A stretch of 64,000 nt of DNA from Rehmannia glutinosa (taxonomy: Eukaryota > Streptophyta > Magnoliopsida > Lamiales > Orobanchaceae). Position 1 is the stretch's first letter, and each line of letters begins with the position of its first letter. Position numbers and translations under genes: made by a program. The stretch covers positions 53,637,950-53,701,949 of the forward strand of contig CM071928.1 in assembly GCA_016081115.2 (NCBI GenBank), given 5' to 3'. Of this stretch, positions 45,501-55,779 are shown one piece after another. The notes beneath the pieces were generated by a model. It worked only from the letters and a program-made list of their open reading frames with translations, ran no database searches and was not told the DNA's origin.

Positions 45501-47975
45501 CGTATGGGCAGGTAAAAAATTTGAATTCTCAAATCTTTTTTACTCTTGTGCATTGTGTAATGTGGATTTATATTGTCTTGTACTACAGTAATAAGCTGTA
45601 ACTGATAGAGTCAAGGGTAACATAATTGCAAGAAGATAACAGCAAACTTTAAGAGATGAACAAGCACATGAATTTAACGACTGATAATTTCTCTACGGGA
45701 GAATCCCGTCCCAGCTTCAAGCCGCAAAATATTAAACCTGTCCCAAGTTGTCCTACTCAATTGCAATTAACTCTCTTAAATATTGTTGTACCTTGCGGGC
45801 CTAAAGCCCACGAAATAACCTAATAGACTCCTTAACAAAACAAGTAGTGAAAGGAAATAATTAACTGATTACATAATTCCAATTAAAATACCTAAACTAG
45901 AATAAACTAATCAGCATGAAATGGTCTGTAACAACTCTCCACCCCTTCAAGACAGCCTTGTCCTCAAGGCTGAATTGAGGAAACTATCTGCGAAAGTCAG
46001 AAGCGTCCACCCAGCCGCCTCCTCCGCCTCACGTACCTTCCGCTTAATCAACACCCGCGACCCTCGATCATCACCTCGCCAAACTTCACAATTATGCGAC
46101 AAAACTATACGACTTTTATAAAAAAGAACACCATTGATAAACACATACGGGCCTCGAGTCTCGTTGCCCGCTTCTAAATCTCGGATAATTCTACACTGTT
46201 TACTGGCAGTGCACACCTCCTTTTGCAACTTCTGTCGATCCATCCAATAAGATATGAAAATAGCGGACAACTTGTTGTTATCCTCCGATCGACTAGATAA
46301 GGCATTCACAATGGATTTATCGGCCTTTGAGTGTATGATAAATGCGAGAGTGAGACATCCATGTAAGAGGGTCATCACCATGAACAATGGAAATATCCAT
46401 ATGTCGGTCGCCAAAAACGTGGCCGCACCTGGCTGCACAACCGGTTGCGCATGGGTAGCCGAAGAAGAGGGATCTGATTCATCGCCGGCCTTGAGTTCCC
46501 GATTTTTGTCGGGCAAAACCATGTAATTCGCGGGAAGCGAGGACGTTAAATTTGCGCCTTCAGTGGTAGACGATCCTTTTTCACGTAACAAAGTCCCCAA
46601 TAATTCCTCAATTCGATCTAGTTTTGAGAATTTCAAACTGATTTTGGCGATTTCCACCCGCAACTTCTCAACACCCTCCTCTGTCGTGTCGACGCGTGAA
46701 TCCATACTTGTGACGGGCATGAATTGTAATCCGGCAGAAAAAGATCCGGCAGGTCGGATCATTTGATAGAGTCAAGGGTAATATAATTGCAAGAAGATAA
46801 CAGCAAACTTTTAAGAGATGAACAAGCACATGAATTAACGACTGATAAGATTTCTCTGCGGGAGAATCCCGTCCCAGCTTCAAGCCGCAAAATATTAAAT
46901 CTGTCCCATGGTGTCCTACTCAATTACAATTAACTCTCTTAAATATTGTTCTACCCTACGGCCTACGGGTCTAAATCCCACGAAATAACCTAATAGACTC
47001 CTTACCAAAACAAGTAGTGAAAGGAAATAATTAACTGATTACATAATTCCAATTAAAATAACTAATTAAAATACCTAAACTAAAATAAACTAATCAGCAT
47101 GAAACGGTCTGTAACAGTAACTATGTTGTTTTTTTAACTGGTGGCATTGTGAGCATTCAAATATAAGTTGAATGGTCTTAAGGGCAGACTGGTAGGTGGA
47201 TTTTTCTGAACTTATTAATGGAGATTGCAAAGTTACATTTATTGTAAATTTGGATGCATGATTTCCTAGATGGTACAAGTTAGGCAGAAAACCTGCTTTT
47301 CTAGGATTTGTGGTTAAAAAAAAAAAATTTCCATCATCTCGTGCCAAAGATATCCTGTTCTGATCAAGTTAAGACTCGGCTTTTTTTCTTTTATTTTTTC
47401 TTTTAGGAATATGGTGCCTCTTTTAGGTTAATTGCAGTATTTTCCCAGGAGACTCTTAGAATTGTTTGTTTGTACACTGATTTCTTAAATGACATTTTAA
47501 GACATATCATAATGCAATGCCATTTTGCGGATGTTCCTAAATTACATAACCTAGTGTAATTTTGTTGTATTGCGTATTCGTTCTCTGCGTGCTTGAGTAT
47601 CTGATGTCTGTATTTCATTAAATGTAGGGATAACTATAAAAAATACCCCTGAAGTTTAGCCTAATACAAGAAACTCCAGTTGTCTTTCAAAATTACAAGT
47701 ACTCCTTTAAGGTGTTACAAATACCCCCTTGAGGTTTGTATTTACCTAACAAATACCCCTTCCTGATGGTGCAAATTGTAACATAGAGACAAACGTCAAG
47801 GGGGTATTTGTAATTTTAAAAGATAAGTGGGTTTTTTTGTAGTTAGGCTAAACCTTAGGAGTAGTTTTCGTAATTATCCTTAAATGTAAGTTTATTCTTT
47901 CATGATGTGGTTACTTGATTTTTTCCCATCAAGATTTTCGTGGTGCTATGCCTTGTTTTGAAGGGGGGTTGGGGT

Positions 47976-48019
<44 letters not shown>

Positions 48020-49377
48020 GTGTATTCCTCCAAATAGGTGGACGAGATTTTAAGTGCTAATTTCAAATTGTAATATACGGATATCTCCTGTAACTTTGAA
48101 CTAACTATACCTGGTCATATTGTCACGTGTGTGGCAATCGTTTGACACTTTGTTAAATAGAATTAATATCCCTTAATTAGGTACATGGCGGGTTGGTGGT
48201 GTTCTTGCTGTTTCTCGTGCATTTGGAGATAAATTACTTAGGCCATATGTAGTGGCCGAGCCCGAAATTCAGGTATTGTTTGGCTTTACTTTTGATCAAT
48301 TCTATGATGTCATATTTTTTAGATTTGTCGTAACACTTTCGTTTGTCCAAGGTGCTTTTATTTGGGGCTCAAATTTAAATAATAGAGACAACAAATTGCA
48401 GTCGTAATTTTATTATCTGATTGAAATTTGTGTTTCTTGACTCTCAGAAAAGCATTTTATGAAAATCTCTTATGCCTGCCATTAGAAATTTCAGAAAGCA
48501 AAGGGTATTTTGTTTCAGTTATCTATGTTTAGATTATTAAGGGCAAATTACAAAAATTACTTTAGTGGTTTTGCTTGATTACAAATAATCCAGTTATCTT
48601 TCAAAATTACAAATACCCTCTTCTAGTTTGTATTTACTAAACAAATACCCCCTATTGAGGATGCAATTTGTAAACCGGAAACATTGAGGATATGTAAGTT
48701 TGAAAAGATGGGTTCTTTTATAATTGACTAAACCTCAAGGGTATTTTTGTAATTAACTGTTATTATCAATGCTGCTTAATAGCATCTCCCTTTTTTCTGC
48801 CATTTTTGCATGATACTAAGGGAGTGTTTGCAAACTCTTAAAAAAAGGTGATTTTCAACTTCTACATGCGAAAAACGAATATTTTTTCCATCTAGAAGCT
48901 GAGGATTAACTTTTTTTTAGAGTTTGCAAACACTCTGTAACTGATGAAAGATCTGGAGTTGTTTTACCTATCAGTTTCACATTTTGTATGATATCTAGTC
49001 ACACTTCAGCTTCTATTTCTTAGGAAGAAGAAATCGATGGCGTAGAGTTCATTATAATTGCAAGCGACGGACTTTGGAATGTCCTATCAAATAAGGTTAG
49101 TCCCTTCTTTTTTCCATGAAACTCAATTCACAAGTATTTGTAGGTGTTCAACAAATTTGAAAACCAGTTGCATTTGAATTTTAGATGGTCGTTCTGTCAA
49201 ATGTCAATATACTTGAGTTGAAACGTCTAATCGTCCATTTTTATTCAGGATGCTGTAACTATCGTGAAAGATATTGCCGATGCCGAAGCAGCATCAAGAA
49301 AACTGATAGAAGAAGCCTACGGGAGGGGAAGTTCGGACAATATCACATGCGTAGTTGTGCGACTTGAGGACGGATGA
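42518..49377 (+). CDS. PP2C: Protein phosphatase 2C, eight coding exons
   Basis: Exons are 42518-42696, 43214-43356, 43531-43629, 43717-43875, 45425-45511, 48181-48272, 49024-49095 and 49249-49377. All introns are GT-AG and the phases agree, giving 319 residues. The product is a cytosolic or nuclear Mn/Mg-dependent Ser/Thr phosphatase. Motifs in order: GKRASMEDYYE, FGVFDGHGG (Asp107), DAGSTASTA, ANVGDSRVVA, DHKPDRSDER, WRVGGVLAVSRAFGD, IASDGLWNVLSN (Asp268) and GSSDNITCVVVR (Asp307). It most resembles Arabidopsis PP2C11 (At1g43900) from memory. The N-terminus is proline-rich. An in-frame ATG at 42461 would add 19 residues. The start is the least certain part. Introns 4, 5 and 6 carry transposons. 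Confidence 0.93.
44040..44407. mobile_element. hAT-like MITE in PP2C intron 4
   Basis: The terminal sequences GAGGGTCTTTGGCTAAGCTT and, from the other end, GAGGGTGTTTCACAGAGCTT are imperfect inverted repeats. The interior is AT-rich with CTTATAAG palindromes. GGGTGTTTGG-type ends are common in plant hAT MITEs. The target duplication is not clear. Confidence 0.55.
44942..45175. mobile_element. GGATAATTACAAAAA MITE, copy in PP2C intron 4
   Basis: It starts AGGATAATTACAAAAACTAG and has the family phrases CCCTAAAGTTTGGGTTAATT and AAGGGGGTAAGTGCAATATTTTT. The right end is blurred by a long T-run (45150-45167). Confidence 0.55.
45603..47116 (-). mobile_element. Complete 1.5-kb non-autonomous LTR retrotransposon in PP2C intron 5
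   Basis: Direct repeats at 45603-45933 and 46764-47116 both run from TGATAGAGTCAAGGGTAA to GTCTGTAACA. The flanks are both GTAAC (45598-45602, 47117-47121), a perfect 5-bp target duplication. On the minus strand a polypurine tract AAGGGGTGGAGAGT directly precedes the 3' LTR, fixing the orientation as opposite to PP2C. The LTRs differ by some substitutions and about 20 bp of indels. I do not recognise a standard PBS. The 830-bp interior encodes one long ORF but no protease, RT or full integrase. Confidence 0.9.
45947..46762 (-). CDS. 271-codon ORF: gag-like head fused to integrase zinc-finger lead-in
   Basis: The ORF is uninterrupted and starts two bases from the 5' LTR of its element. The N-terminal part (EEGVEKLRVEIAKISLKFSK) is a predicted coiled coil as in plant gypsy gag. 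The C-terminal part (MDRQKLQKEVCTASKQCRII, then GPYVFINGVLFYKSRIVLS) resembles the stretch of gypsy pol just before the integrase H2C2 finger. It then runs on into novel sequence. A middle hydrophobic segment, IWIFPLFMVMTLLHGCLTLA (about residues 127-146), could be a membrane segment. The ORF looks like the product of an internal deletion joining gag to pol in frame. A function is not known. Confidence 0.5.
   Translation of the reverse strand: MIRPAGSFSAGLQFMPVTSMDSRVDTTEEGVEKLRVEIAKISLKFSKLDRIEELLGTLLREKGSSTTEGANLTSSLPANYMVLPDKNRELKAGDESDPSSSATHAQPVVQPGAATFLATDIWIFPLFMVMTLLHGCLTLAFIIHSKADKSIVNALSSRSEDNNKLSAIFISYWMDRQKLQKEVCTASKQCRIIRDLEAGNETRGPYVFINGVLFYKSRIVLSHNCEVWRGDDRGSRVLIKRKVREAEEAAGWTLLTFADSFLNSALRTRLS
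47627..47879. mobile_element. MULE-type MITE in PP2C intron 5
   Basis: It starts GGGATAACTATAAAAAATAC and ends TTTTCGTAATTATCC, with terminal inverted similarity. It is flanked by TTAAATGTA at 47618-47626 and 47880-47888, a perfect 9-bp target duplication. It is the best-bounded member of a family also seen at 29041, 44942, 48541, 49836 and 51270. Confidence 0.85.
47977..48018. repeat. (GT)21 microsatellite
   Basis: Uninterrupted GT dinucleotides in PP2C intron 5. Confidence 0.95.
48541..48760. mobile_element. MULE-type MITE in PP2C intron 6
   Basis: It begins GGGCAAATTACAAAAATTAC and ends CTCAAGGGTATTTTTGTAAT. Internal phrases AAATACCC and ACAAATACCCCC match the other family members. The target duplication is degenerate. 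Confidence 0.65.
48822..48935. mobile_element. 114-bp MITE with perfect 17-bp TIRs in PP2C intron 6
   Basis: GAGTGTTTGCAAACTCT at 48822-48838 is exactly complementary to AGAGTTTGCAAACACTC at 48919-48935. Each TIR is itself nearly palindromic (GTTTGCAAAC). The interior is AT-rich. The style is that of small hAT MITEs; no clear target duplication. Confidence 0.75.
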
Positions 49378-49835
49378 GCAGACAAGATCACATTATTGGC
49401 TTTCTGTTGTACATTTTTTCATAAATTTTGTCGTTGATTTACAAACCATTTATCAAAGGAGTTTTGCTTTTGTAGGTAGCTTAACATTTATATGATAACA
49501 TGCTTCAGTAATTCAGTTGTTGGCAGTGCATATTACTCTGTAGGACTTGCATTTATCTTTTTACTGAAAATAATAATTACCTAGCATGAGTCCAATATCT
49601 CACCCATGTTTTTCATTTCATTTCCATTTTCCAGGCTAAGTGAAAAAATTGGTTGAAGAAAAAGAGTTTTTTTCCCCTGCCATTGCTATTGTTTCCAGTG
49701 TCCTGATTAGATACCCACCACAGAATATAGTACTTCCTTGGCATTTGGGAATTATGGTATAAACTTTCCTCTAAGCCTCTAAGTAGATCAACTTCTTGCG
49801 GCAAATTGAGTATATGTATTTCCGTTAGTGAATAA

Positions 49836-50108
49836 GGGATAGTTACAATTTTGGATGTACTTCCTATGTAACAGCTATTATTTAGTCCAAATACAAAAAT
49901 ATATATATAATTATCTTTTAAATTTACAAGTACTCCGCGTTACAAATACCTCCTTGAGGTTTGTATTTGTTATACAAATTACCCCTCTCAAGTCTCAACA
50001 AATGCAACTTGTAAATAGAAACATATGTCCGGGAGTATTTTAAATTAAAAGATAGCTGATTTTTTTTTAATTAGCCTAAACCTCGAGGGCAATATTTGTA
50101 GTGATCCC
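49836..50108. mobile_element. MULE-type MITE between PP2C and RABC
   Basis: It starts GGGATAGTTACAATTTTGG and ends TTTGTAGTGATCCC, with the family phrases ACAAATACCTCCTTGAGG and CCTAAACCTCGAGGGC. It fills part of the 1.1-kb gap between the two convergent genes. The flanks do not give a clear duplication. Confidence 0.65.
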
Positions 50109-50227
50109 CTAAATTAATTTGCAATCTTTACTGTATGAGAATGCTTTGAATTCATTTGCTCATAGTGTAACAAGGGGCTAGCCTGCAAAAAAAAATTAAA
50201 TAAAAAAGAGATGACTGGAATGGGATT

Positions 50228-50233
50228 TTTATT
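50228..50233 (-). promoter_or_regulatory. Likely poly(A) signal of RABC
   Basis: AATAAA on the minus strand, about 250 bases after the stop codon. Confidence 0.5.
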
Positions 50234-50478
50234 ACAATTAGTGGTACATTTTGTGGTATGGGCATGGCATGGCATGAAACTTTAGAAGGTTCAAAAGATT
50301 TGCAATCCATAAAAGAACGCGAAGAAAAACCGAGAACAAACAACTACGCCATGCTAACAGTTGAAGTAAATATACGGTATGTCAGAAATCGATTACACAC
50401 GCTTCTTAGATCAAAAACAGGACAATTAGGCATCTAAAATTACATCAACAGGAAAACCGAAGAGCAAAGGCGAAATAT

Positions 50479-51888
50479 TCAGCAGCAACCGCTAGTGGAT
50501 GCATCAGACTCGGGTGGTTTCTGTTTGAAGATGTTCTTTTTCACACCAGCTGAGCCCTCAGCCAAGAGACTTGGCGTCTCCAAGATCTGTCGATATAAGA
50601 GAAAATTAAACGCATAATTATTATAATAGACTAATAACCCCAGCCCGGCTTATACAATCTTCGAAAAGAAAGTTAACGCGAAAATTGTGTCAACTTACTA
50701 ACCTTCAAGACGAGTTCCTCAAAACACTGCTCCACGTTGACTCGAGTTTTGGCACTACATTCGATGAAGAGACACCCATACTCCCTAGCAAAATCAATTC
50801 CCTCTTTTTTGCTGACAACCCTTTCACTCTCCTGCAAACGTGAAATAATTGCAGTTGGTAAATCGCAGTAAGCCACAATGGCACAATCATGACAAGAAAT
50901 AAATTTTAGCGATTGTTAAATTGAAAATGTAAAAGAAATATGAGAACACAGCATGTGATCCAATCATTTTCCTTCGACATGAAATCGAGATAATACTATT
51001 GTAGCGATACCTATAAACTTCTTATACTGCTAGCGAGGGGAATAATACCTTATCAACTTTGTTACCGACTAGCATCTTGATGCAATCTTGATTTGTTGAG
51101 TAGAGGTCAATTTCTTTAGCCCAAATATCAGACAGATTTGTAAAGGTATCTCGCCTTGTCACGTCATAAACTGCATCACAAATGAGTTCTTTTAATGTAT
51201 TAGAGAAGAAAGCTACACACCGTTACTAAAGGAAACCACTCAAAAGCAAAAACCAGCCAATTAGATTTAGGGACAATTACAAAACCACCAAAAACTCTAG
51301 TTTTGAAAATGACAAATAACCCCTAAAGTGTTACAAGCAACCTTGAGGTTTGTATTTTCCTAACAAATACCCCCTGTTAAGGGTTCAATTTATAAAAGAG
51401 AAACAAATGTTAAGGGGGTATATGTAATTTTGAAAGATAGTTGCATTTTATGTAACTAGGCTAAACTCAGGGTAGTTTTTGGAATTATTTACTATGATCC
51501 CTAAAGTGGGGCCCATGAGTAACATAAAGAGAAGTTACGATTTTATAATAATATATCTCAAGTTAAACTACATCATTTAAGATACAAGTTGACAACTTGA
51601 GACGTAACTGAGAAAGAACAAATTGCAAGAACAAACAATGCAACACAAACACAAATCTTTGAACGTACCCATGATGATTCCTTGAGCTCCTCTGTAATAT
51701 GAACTAGTCAAAGTCCTAAATCTTTCCTGTCCAGCTGCAAAAGGAGAAGTTAGATTGCAACACATTTGATATATACCACCCTTCATGTAAAAACATCACA
51801 AATCATCCATATAAACCACAAATAGATGCAAAGAGGAAAGTTCCTATGAGAGTATAGGCTGTAAAGGCTATGTGATCTCCATAACCAG

Positions 51889-51919
<31 letters not shown>

Positions 51920-53266
51920 ATCAGTTTGTCCCATTACCAGATAGCCCTTATGGACCCATATCTTGAAAACATATTGTCTGTCTATTATGTATTTAACAAA
52001 ATGAAATTCATTCAACCTCTAGTTCAGTAATATTTGCATATACAACTTGGAAGAAGAAAATCGCGAACAATTCCAGGCCATATGAGAAAATAATCACAGA
52101 AAAATCCTACTTCTATGTGCAGTCATACAACTTTTTCACTTCTTTTTCTCCCTAACTTACGAACAAGTCATCACAACATTCTTACCAGTGTCCCAAATTG
52201 CAAGCTTCAATTTTTGCCCCCAACAGTAACATGCTTTACCTTGAAATCCACTCCTGTAGACAGCAGATAAGGCACGTTACAAGCCAAAATAAGATATAAG
52301 AGTATATGAAGAAATAATCAAATCCACACCACGAGTAATAGCATGCAACAAAAGAATCCAAGATTATATATTGACTCGAAAAAAGACTCATGGGCACTTT
52401 CCAGAAACATGTTTTGTTTAGTTTTCAATTATATCAAGATCAAACAAGTACCAACTCATAGGCAAATTACTTTGGTAACTGTAAAATGGTAGTCACGGTA
52501 AAAGGATCGGATGACATCGAATAACCACTATTAGGCGACATCATCACAACTTCAAGTTCACTTGTATCCACCCAACTTTTATTCATTTCATTTCTGCAGT
52601 TAAAGGTGGGCGATTCAGGCTTGAATAGATTGACTAAAAGTTGTACTTTTCAGTGCCAGAAAATTGTCTTCTTGAGCATCCATCCACAGTTTCAAAAGAA
52701 CCAAACTTTTAACATCCAATATCTTAATATATATGTATGATACATACACATAAACAAAGAAACTGAATTACAGCATCATTTTTAAAAAGAAAAAAGTTAA
52801 CCCGACCGTATCAACACATGTAAATTCAGATAAAGTATATGACCTAACAATATACTACCCTGCCAGAGCATTAATTATCAGATGGAGATGGTATATATTA
52901 AAATGTAGTATGGCAATAAACAAACCCACTCTTCAATAGCACAATCCACCCGTCCCATTAAAACCTTGCAATTGATTTCAAATCAATAAGCCAAAAAGAA
53001 AAAAAGGATCCAGGCATTAGCTCTGTCAATTGATCTCAGTGATATAATATGCATATTTATACCAAACTATTTAAGAATTCAAGTCAATGCACATAATCTG
53101 AACTATATGAGAAGAATATAGAGCTACCAATGGTGGGAGAGAGATCTTCAAAAGTATCAGACGTGAAACTGAGCAAAAGGCTACTTTTTCCAACCCCAGA
53201 ATCTCCTATCATTAACAACTTAAACAAATAATCAAATTCTGGCGCTGCTCCTGATGATGATTCCAT
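50479..53266 (-). CDS. RABC2-like: Rab18/RABC-type small GTPase, six coding exons, one frameshift
   Basis: Exons on the minus strand are 53266-53128, 52253-52186, 51734-51669, 51170-51049, 50831-50703 and 50586-50479, with GT-AG introns and consistent phases. The product is a membrane-trafficking GTPase: GDSGVGKS (P-loop, 21-28), SPTIG (switch I), WDTAGQERFRTL, VGNKVDKE (guanine binding), ECSAKTRVNVEQ, and C-terminal SGCC for prenylation. Exon 2 is 68 nt where 69 is needed. After VTVGGK a base is missing in an A-run (52213-52217), putting a stop next. With that base the length would be 210 residues, the usual RABC2 size. Everything else is conserved, so a consensus error is likely. An ATG at 53323 is in frame but I prefer 53266. 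Confidence 0.9.
51270..51500. mobile_element. MULE-type MITE in RABC intron 3
   Basis: It starts GGGACAATTACAAAACCACC and contains AACCTTGAGGTTTGTATTTT and TTAAGGGGGTATATGTAATT, matching the 47627 family. The right end near 51500 is approximate. Confidence 0.65.
51889..51916. repeat. (AT)14 microsatellite in RABC intron 2
   Basis: Uninterrupted AT dinucleotides. Confidence 0.95.
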
Positions 53267-53300
53267 ATTGCCGTCAAATTTCCAAATTTTTTCCAGAAAC

Positions 53301-53419
53301 CTGATACCGACAAAAACTTCCAATCAAATGATTTTATATTAAAGGGGTAACAAAAAAGGAATCCATTAAAGGAAAAAAGAAAAGTTACAACAAAACCAAG
53401 TACCAGGTAGAGAAGTTAC
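53301..53419 (-). other. Probable 5'-UTR intron of RABC
   Basis: On the minus strand TTTCAG|GTAACT at 53420/53419 gives a donor, and GGTATCAG|GTTT at 53301/53300 an acceptor. It lies 35 bases upstream of the chosen start. The DNA from 53430 to 53900 would be promoter; no clear TATA box was identified. Confidence 0.4.
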
Positions 53420-53984
53420 CTGAAATTGAATTGGTCGACAAAACACGGAGCAGATCTGAGACAAACGTTAATTTAGCCCGTATATTGTAAGTATATTAAT
53501 TATTTGCAATTACATGTATATTCAAAAGGTATACGCTTCGCATACGTATACGTATGTAAATAAAGTAATGGAGTCTGAAGAAAGCAATGGGAAACAGCTA
53601 AAAGGGGGAAAACAGAAGTAATCGATTGAATATAGCTTTTGCTTCGTGGCGGTGGCAAAGAGGAAACGTATTATGTTTGTACTCTATGCAGGGAAGCTTG
53701 TACTGTTCCAGCATGTGAATATGGAGGTGGCTTTAATGTTCTAGATTTCTACATTTATCTGTAAAATAAATAATCATCTTTTTCCACGGGTTTTTTAACG
53801 GAAAATTACAAATTAGGGAAAATATTAAAGAAGTAGGGTGAAATTGGGGACTATTAAAACTTAAAGGCAAAAACTTGTATAAGATTTTTTACTTAATCTA
53901 AATGTAAGATGGATCCTACTTACCCGACCCGCTTCCCATACCTACCCAAATTCAGGTTTTTCAGTTTCCCTTTTTTTTGTTTTA

Positions 53985-54205
53985 AACTAGGATTCTTCTT
54001 CTTCTTTTCCTTTTCCCGTTTTTCTTCTTCTTCTTCTTTTTCTGCTGATGCTCCTCTTCTTCTTCTTCTTCTTCTTCTTTGTTGTTTGATCTTACTCTTC
54101 TTCTTCTTCTTCTTCTCGATTCTTCTCCATCGCGGATAAAACTTCTTCTCGTTTCCTCTCGCTTCTTCTTGCTTTTGTGTGTTTGTCCTTCTTTTTCTTG
54201 TTTTT
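53985..54205 (+). repeat. Pyrimidine-rich (CTT)n low-complexity tract
   Basis: Long runs of TTC/CTT repeats. Open frames here, on either strand, encode only simple repeats (for example poly-Arg/Glu) and are not credible genes. Confidence 0.85.
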
Positions 54206-54279
54206 TTTTTCGTTTCGTCATCAAGTATTATATCGTTTGTAATAAAGTTTATGTATAAATTTGTGAACATTGATTCTTA

Positions 54280-55110
54280 AAAGTATCGGAAATTGCCTTA
54301 CAAATATCAATAATTTCCTTAAAAGTATTTGTTTTATGTCACTGTATTTCAACATTATATCACTTTACATGTTAGATCTTTGATGCTTAAAATATCAGAA
54401 ATTGCCTTAAAAGTATTATAAATTGACTTAAAAGTATCAGTTCGTAATAATATTTGTGTACAAATCCGTGAACATTGATACTTGGAAGTATCAGAATTAA
54501 ATTACCTTAGTATCAGAAATTACCTTACAAGTATCAGAACTTGCCTTAAAAGTATCAGTTTTATGTCACTGTATTTCAACATTGAATATATGTCATATCA
54601 CTCTGCATGCTAGATGTTTGATGCTTAAAGTATCAGAAATTTCCTTAAAAGTATCATTAATTGCCTTAAAAGTATCAGTTTCTAATGTTGTTTTTGTATA
54701 CAAATATGTGAACAATAATGATGTTTGAAAGTATCGGAAATTACTTTAATAGTATAAATTGTCTTAAAAGTATCATACATTGCCTTAAAAGTATAAGTTT
54801 GTCATTTCCGAAAATATTCATATTGTTGTTGAAAAGTATCATATATAATATGAAAATTACCAGTAATTATATGAAAAAGTATCATTCAACGAGTTAGTAA
54901 CTTAAAAATTAGCATGTATGTATTTTAAGTATTTATGGGGAGTCCATTATCAATTGAAATAACCTAAAAGTATCATATTTAATCTGAAAAGTATAAGTAA
55001 TTATATGAAAAGTATCAGTATTCTGCACTGGGATATGTAAAATATTAAAACATAAATGTGTATATAAAAAGTATCAGAAATTGACTTAAAAGTATCATAA
55101 ATTGCCTTGA
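54280..55110. repeat. AAGTATCA repeat domain with about 240-bp higher-order units
   Basis: The phrase TTGCCTTAAAAGTATCA recurs in variants every 15-25 bp. A longer unit containing TTATGTCACTGTATTTCAAC, GATGCTTAA and GTGAACA(A/T)TGAT recurs about every 240 bp (near 54335, 54570 and, partly, 54700). There is no coding sequence. It may be a subterminal repeat block of the adjoining transposon-related unit. Confidence 0.7.
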
Positions 55111-55200
55111 GCTAGAGATCACGAGCTGCAGACTTAGTTTTACTAGGTTTTTCATTTTTTTATTAAACTATAGGATCCGGGTATCGGATCTGAATCCAGA

Positions 55201-55247
55201 CCATAGGATACGTCTTACGGATTAGGATCCGTAAGACGGTCCTATGG
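55201..55247. repeat. 20-bp-stem hairpin
   Basis: CCATAGGA and TCCTATGG form an outer 8-bp stem. CGTCTTACGGAT and ATCCGTAAGACG form an inner perfect 12-bp stem with a 4-base loop TAGG. TA and G bulges separate them. Confidence 0.85.
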
Positions 55248-55269
55248 GAGACCTTCTCAAACTTTAAAG

Positions 55270-55460
55270 TCGATCGTGGATGGAATCAATGACTCAAGAT
55301 GAGTCGTTAATCCAATCCACGACTGAACAATGTTTTTTAAAAAGAATCTGAAAATCCAGTCGTGAATTGAATCAACAACTGGGGGGATTTTTTTTGTTTT
55401 TAATAAACATGCAAGTCGTTAATTCAATTAACGACTAGAGAATCAAATGACGACTGTAAT
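55270..55460. repeat. AGTCGTG palindrome cluster, left
   Basis: It contains several 22-25 bp inverted repeats, including a perfect one near 55413-55435 with arms AGTCGTTAATT and AATTAACGACT around a single C. Related units lie at 57435-57670. Confidence 0.75.
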
Positions 55461-55779
55461 GATAATTAAAAAAACAAAAATTCATTGTGATTATTTAAAA
55501 ACGAGTAGATTTTTTATCCGTTAATAATCCTAAATTGAAAGAACGATTGGGATTTTCTATAATTTAAGGAAAAAAAGTGAATGTATAATAGTAATTGAAT
55601 AAAAATGACTGATGATAAAACACATCAATATTTTCTGCCTTGACAATTCACGTTAATATAAAGTTAAAATCTATATACTGAGACAATATACATTAAAAAG
55701 ATGATACAATCTCTGTCTTGACAATACATGGACACACGACCAATATTACACATGATATACAATAAAAAAATCTTAGTAC

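Noticed and set aside
53920..54270. Overlapping Arg/Glu/Lys-rich open frames on the minus strand
   Set aside because: They are translations of a (CTT)n tract and have no domain, start context or splice structure.
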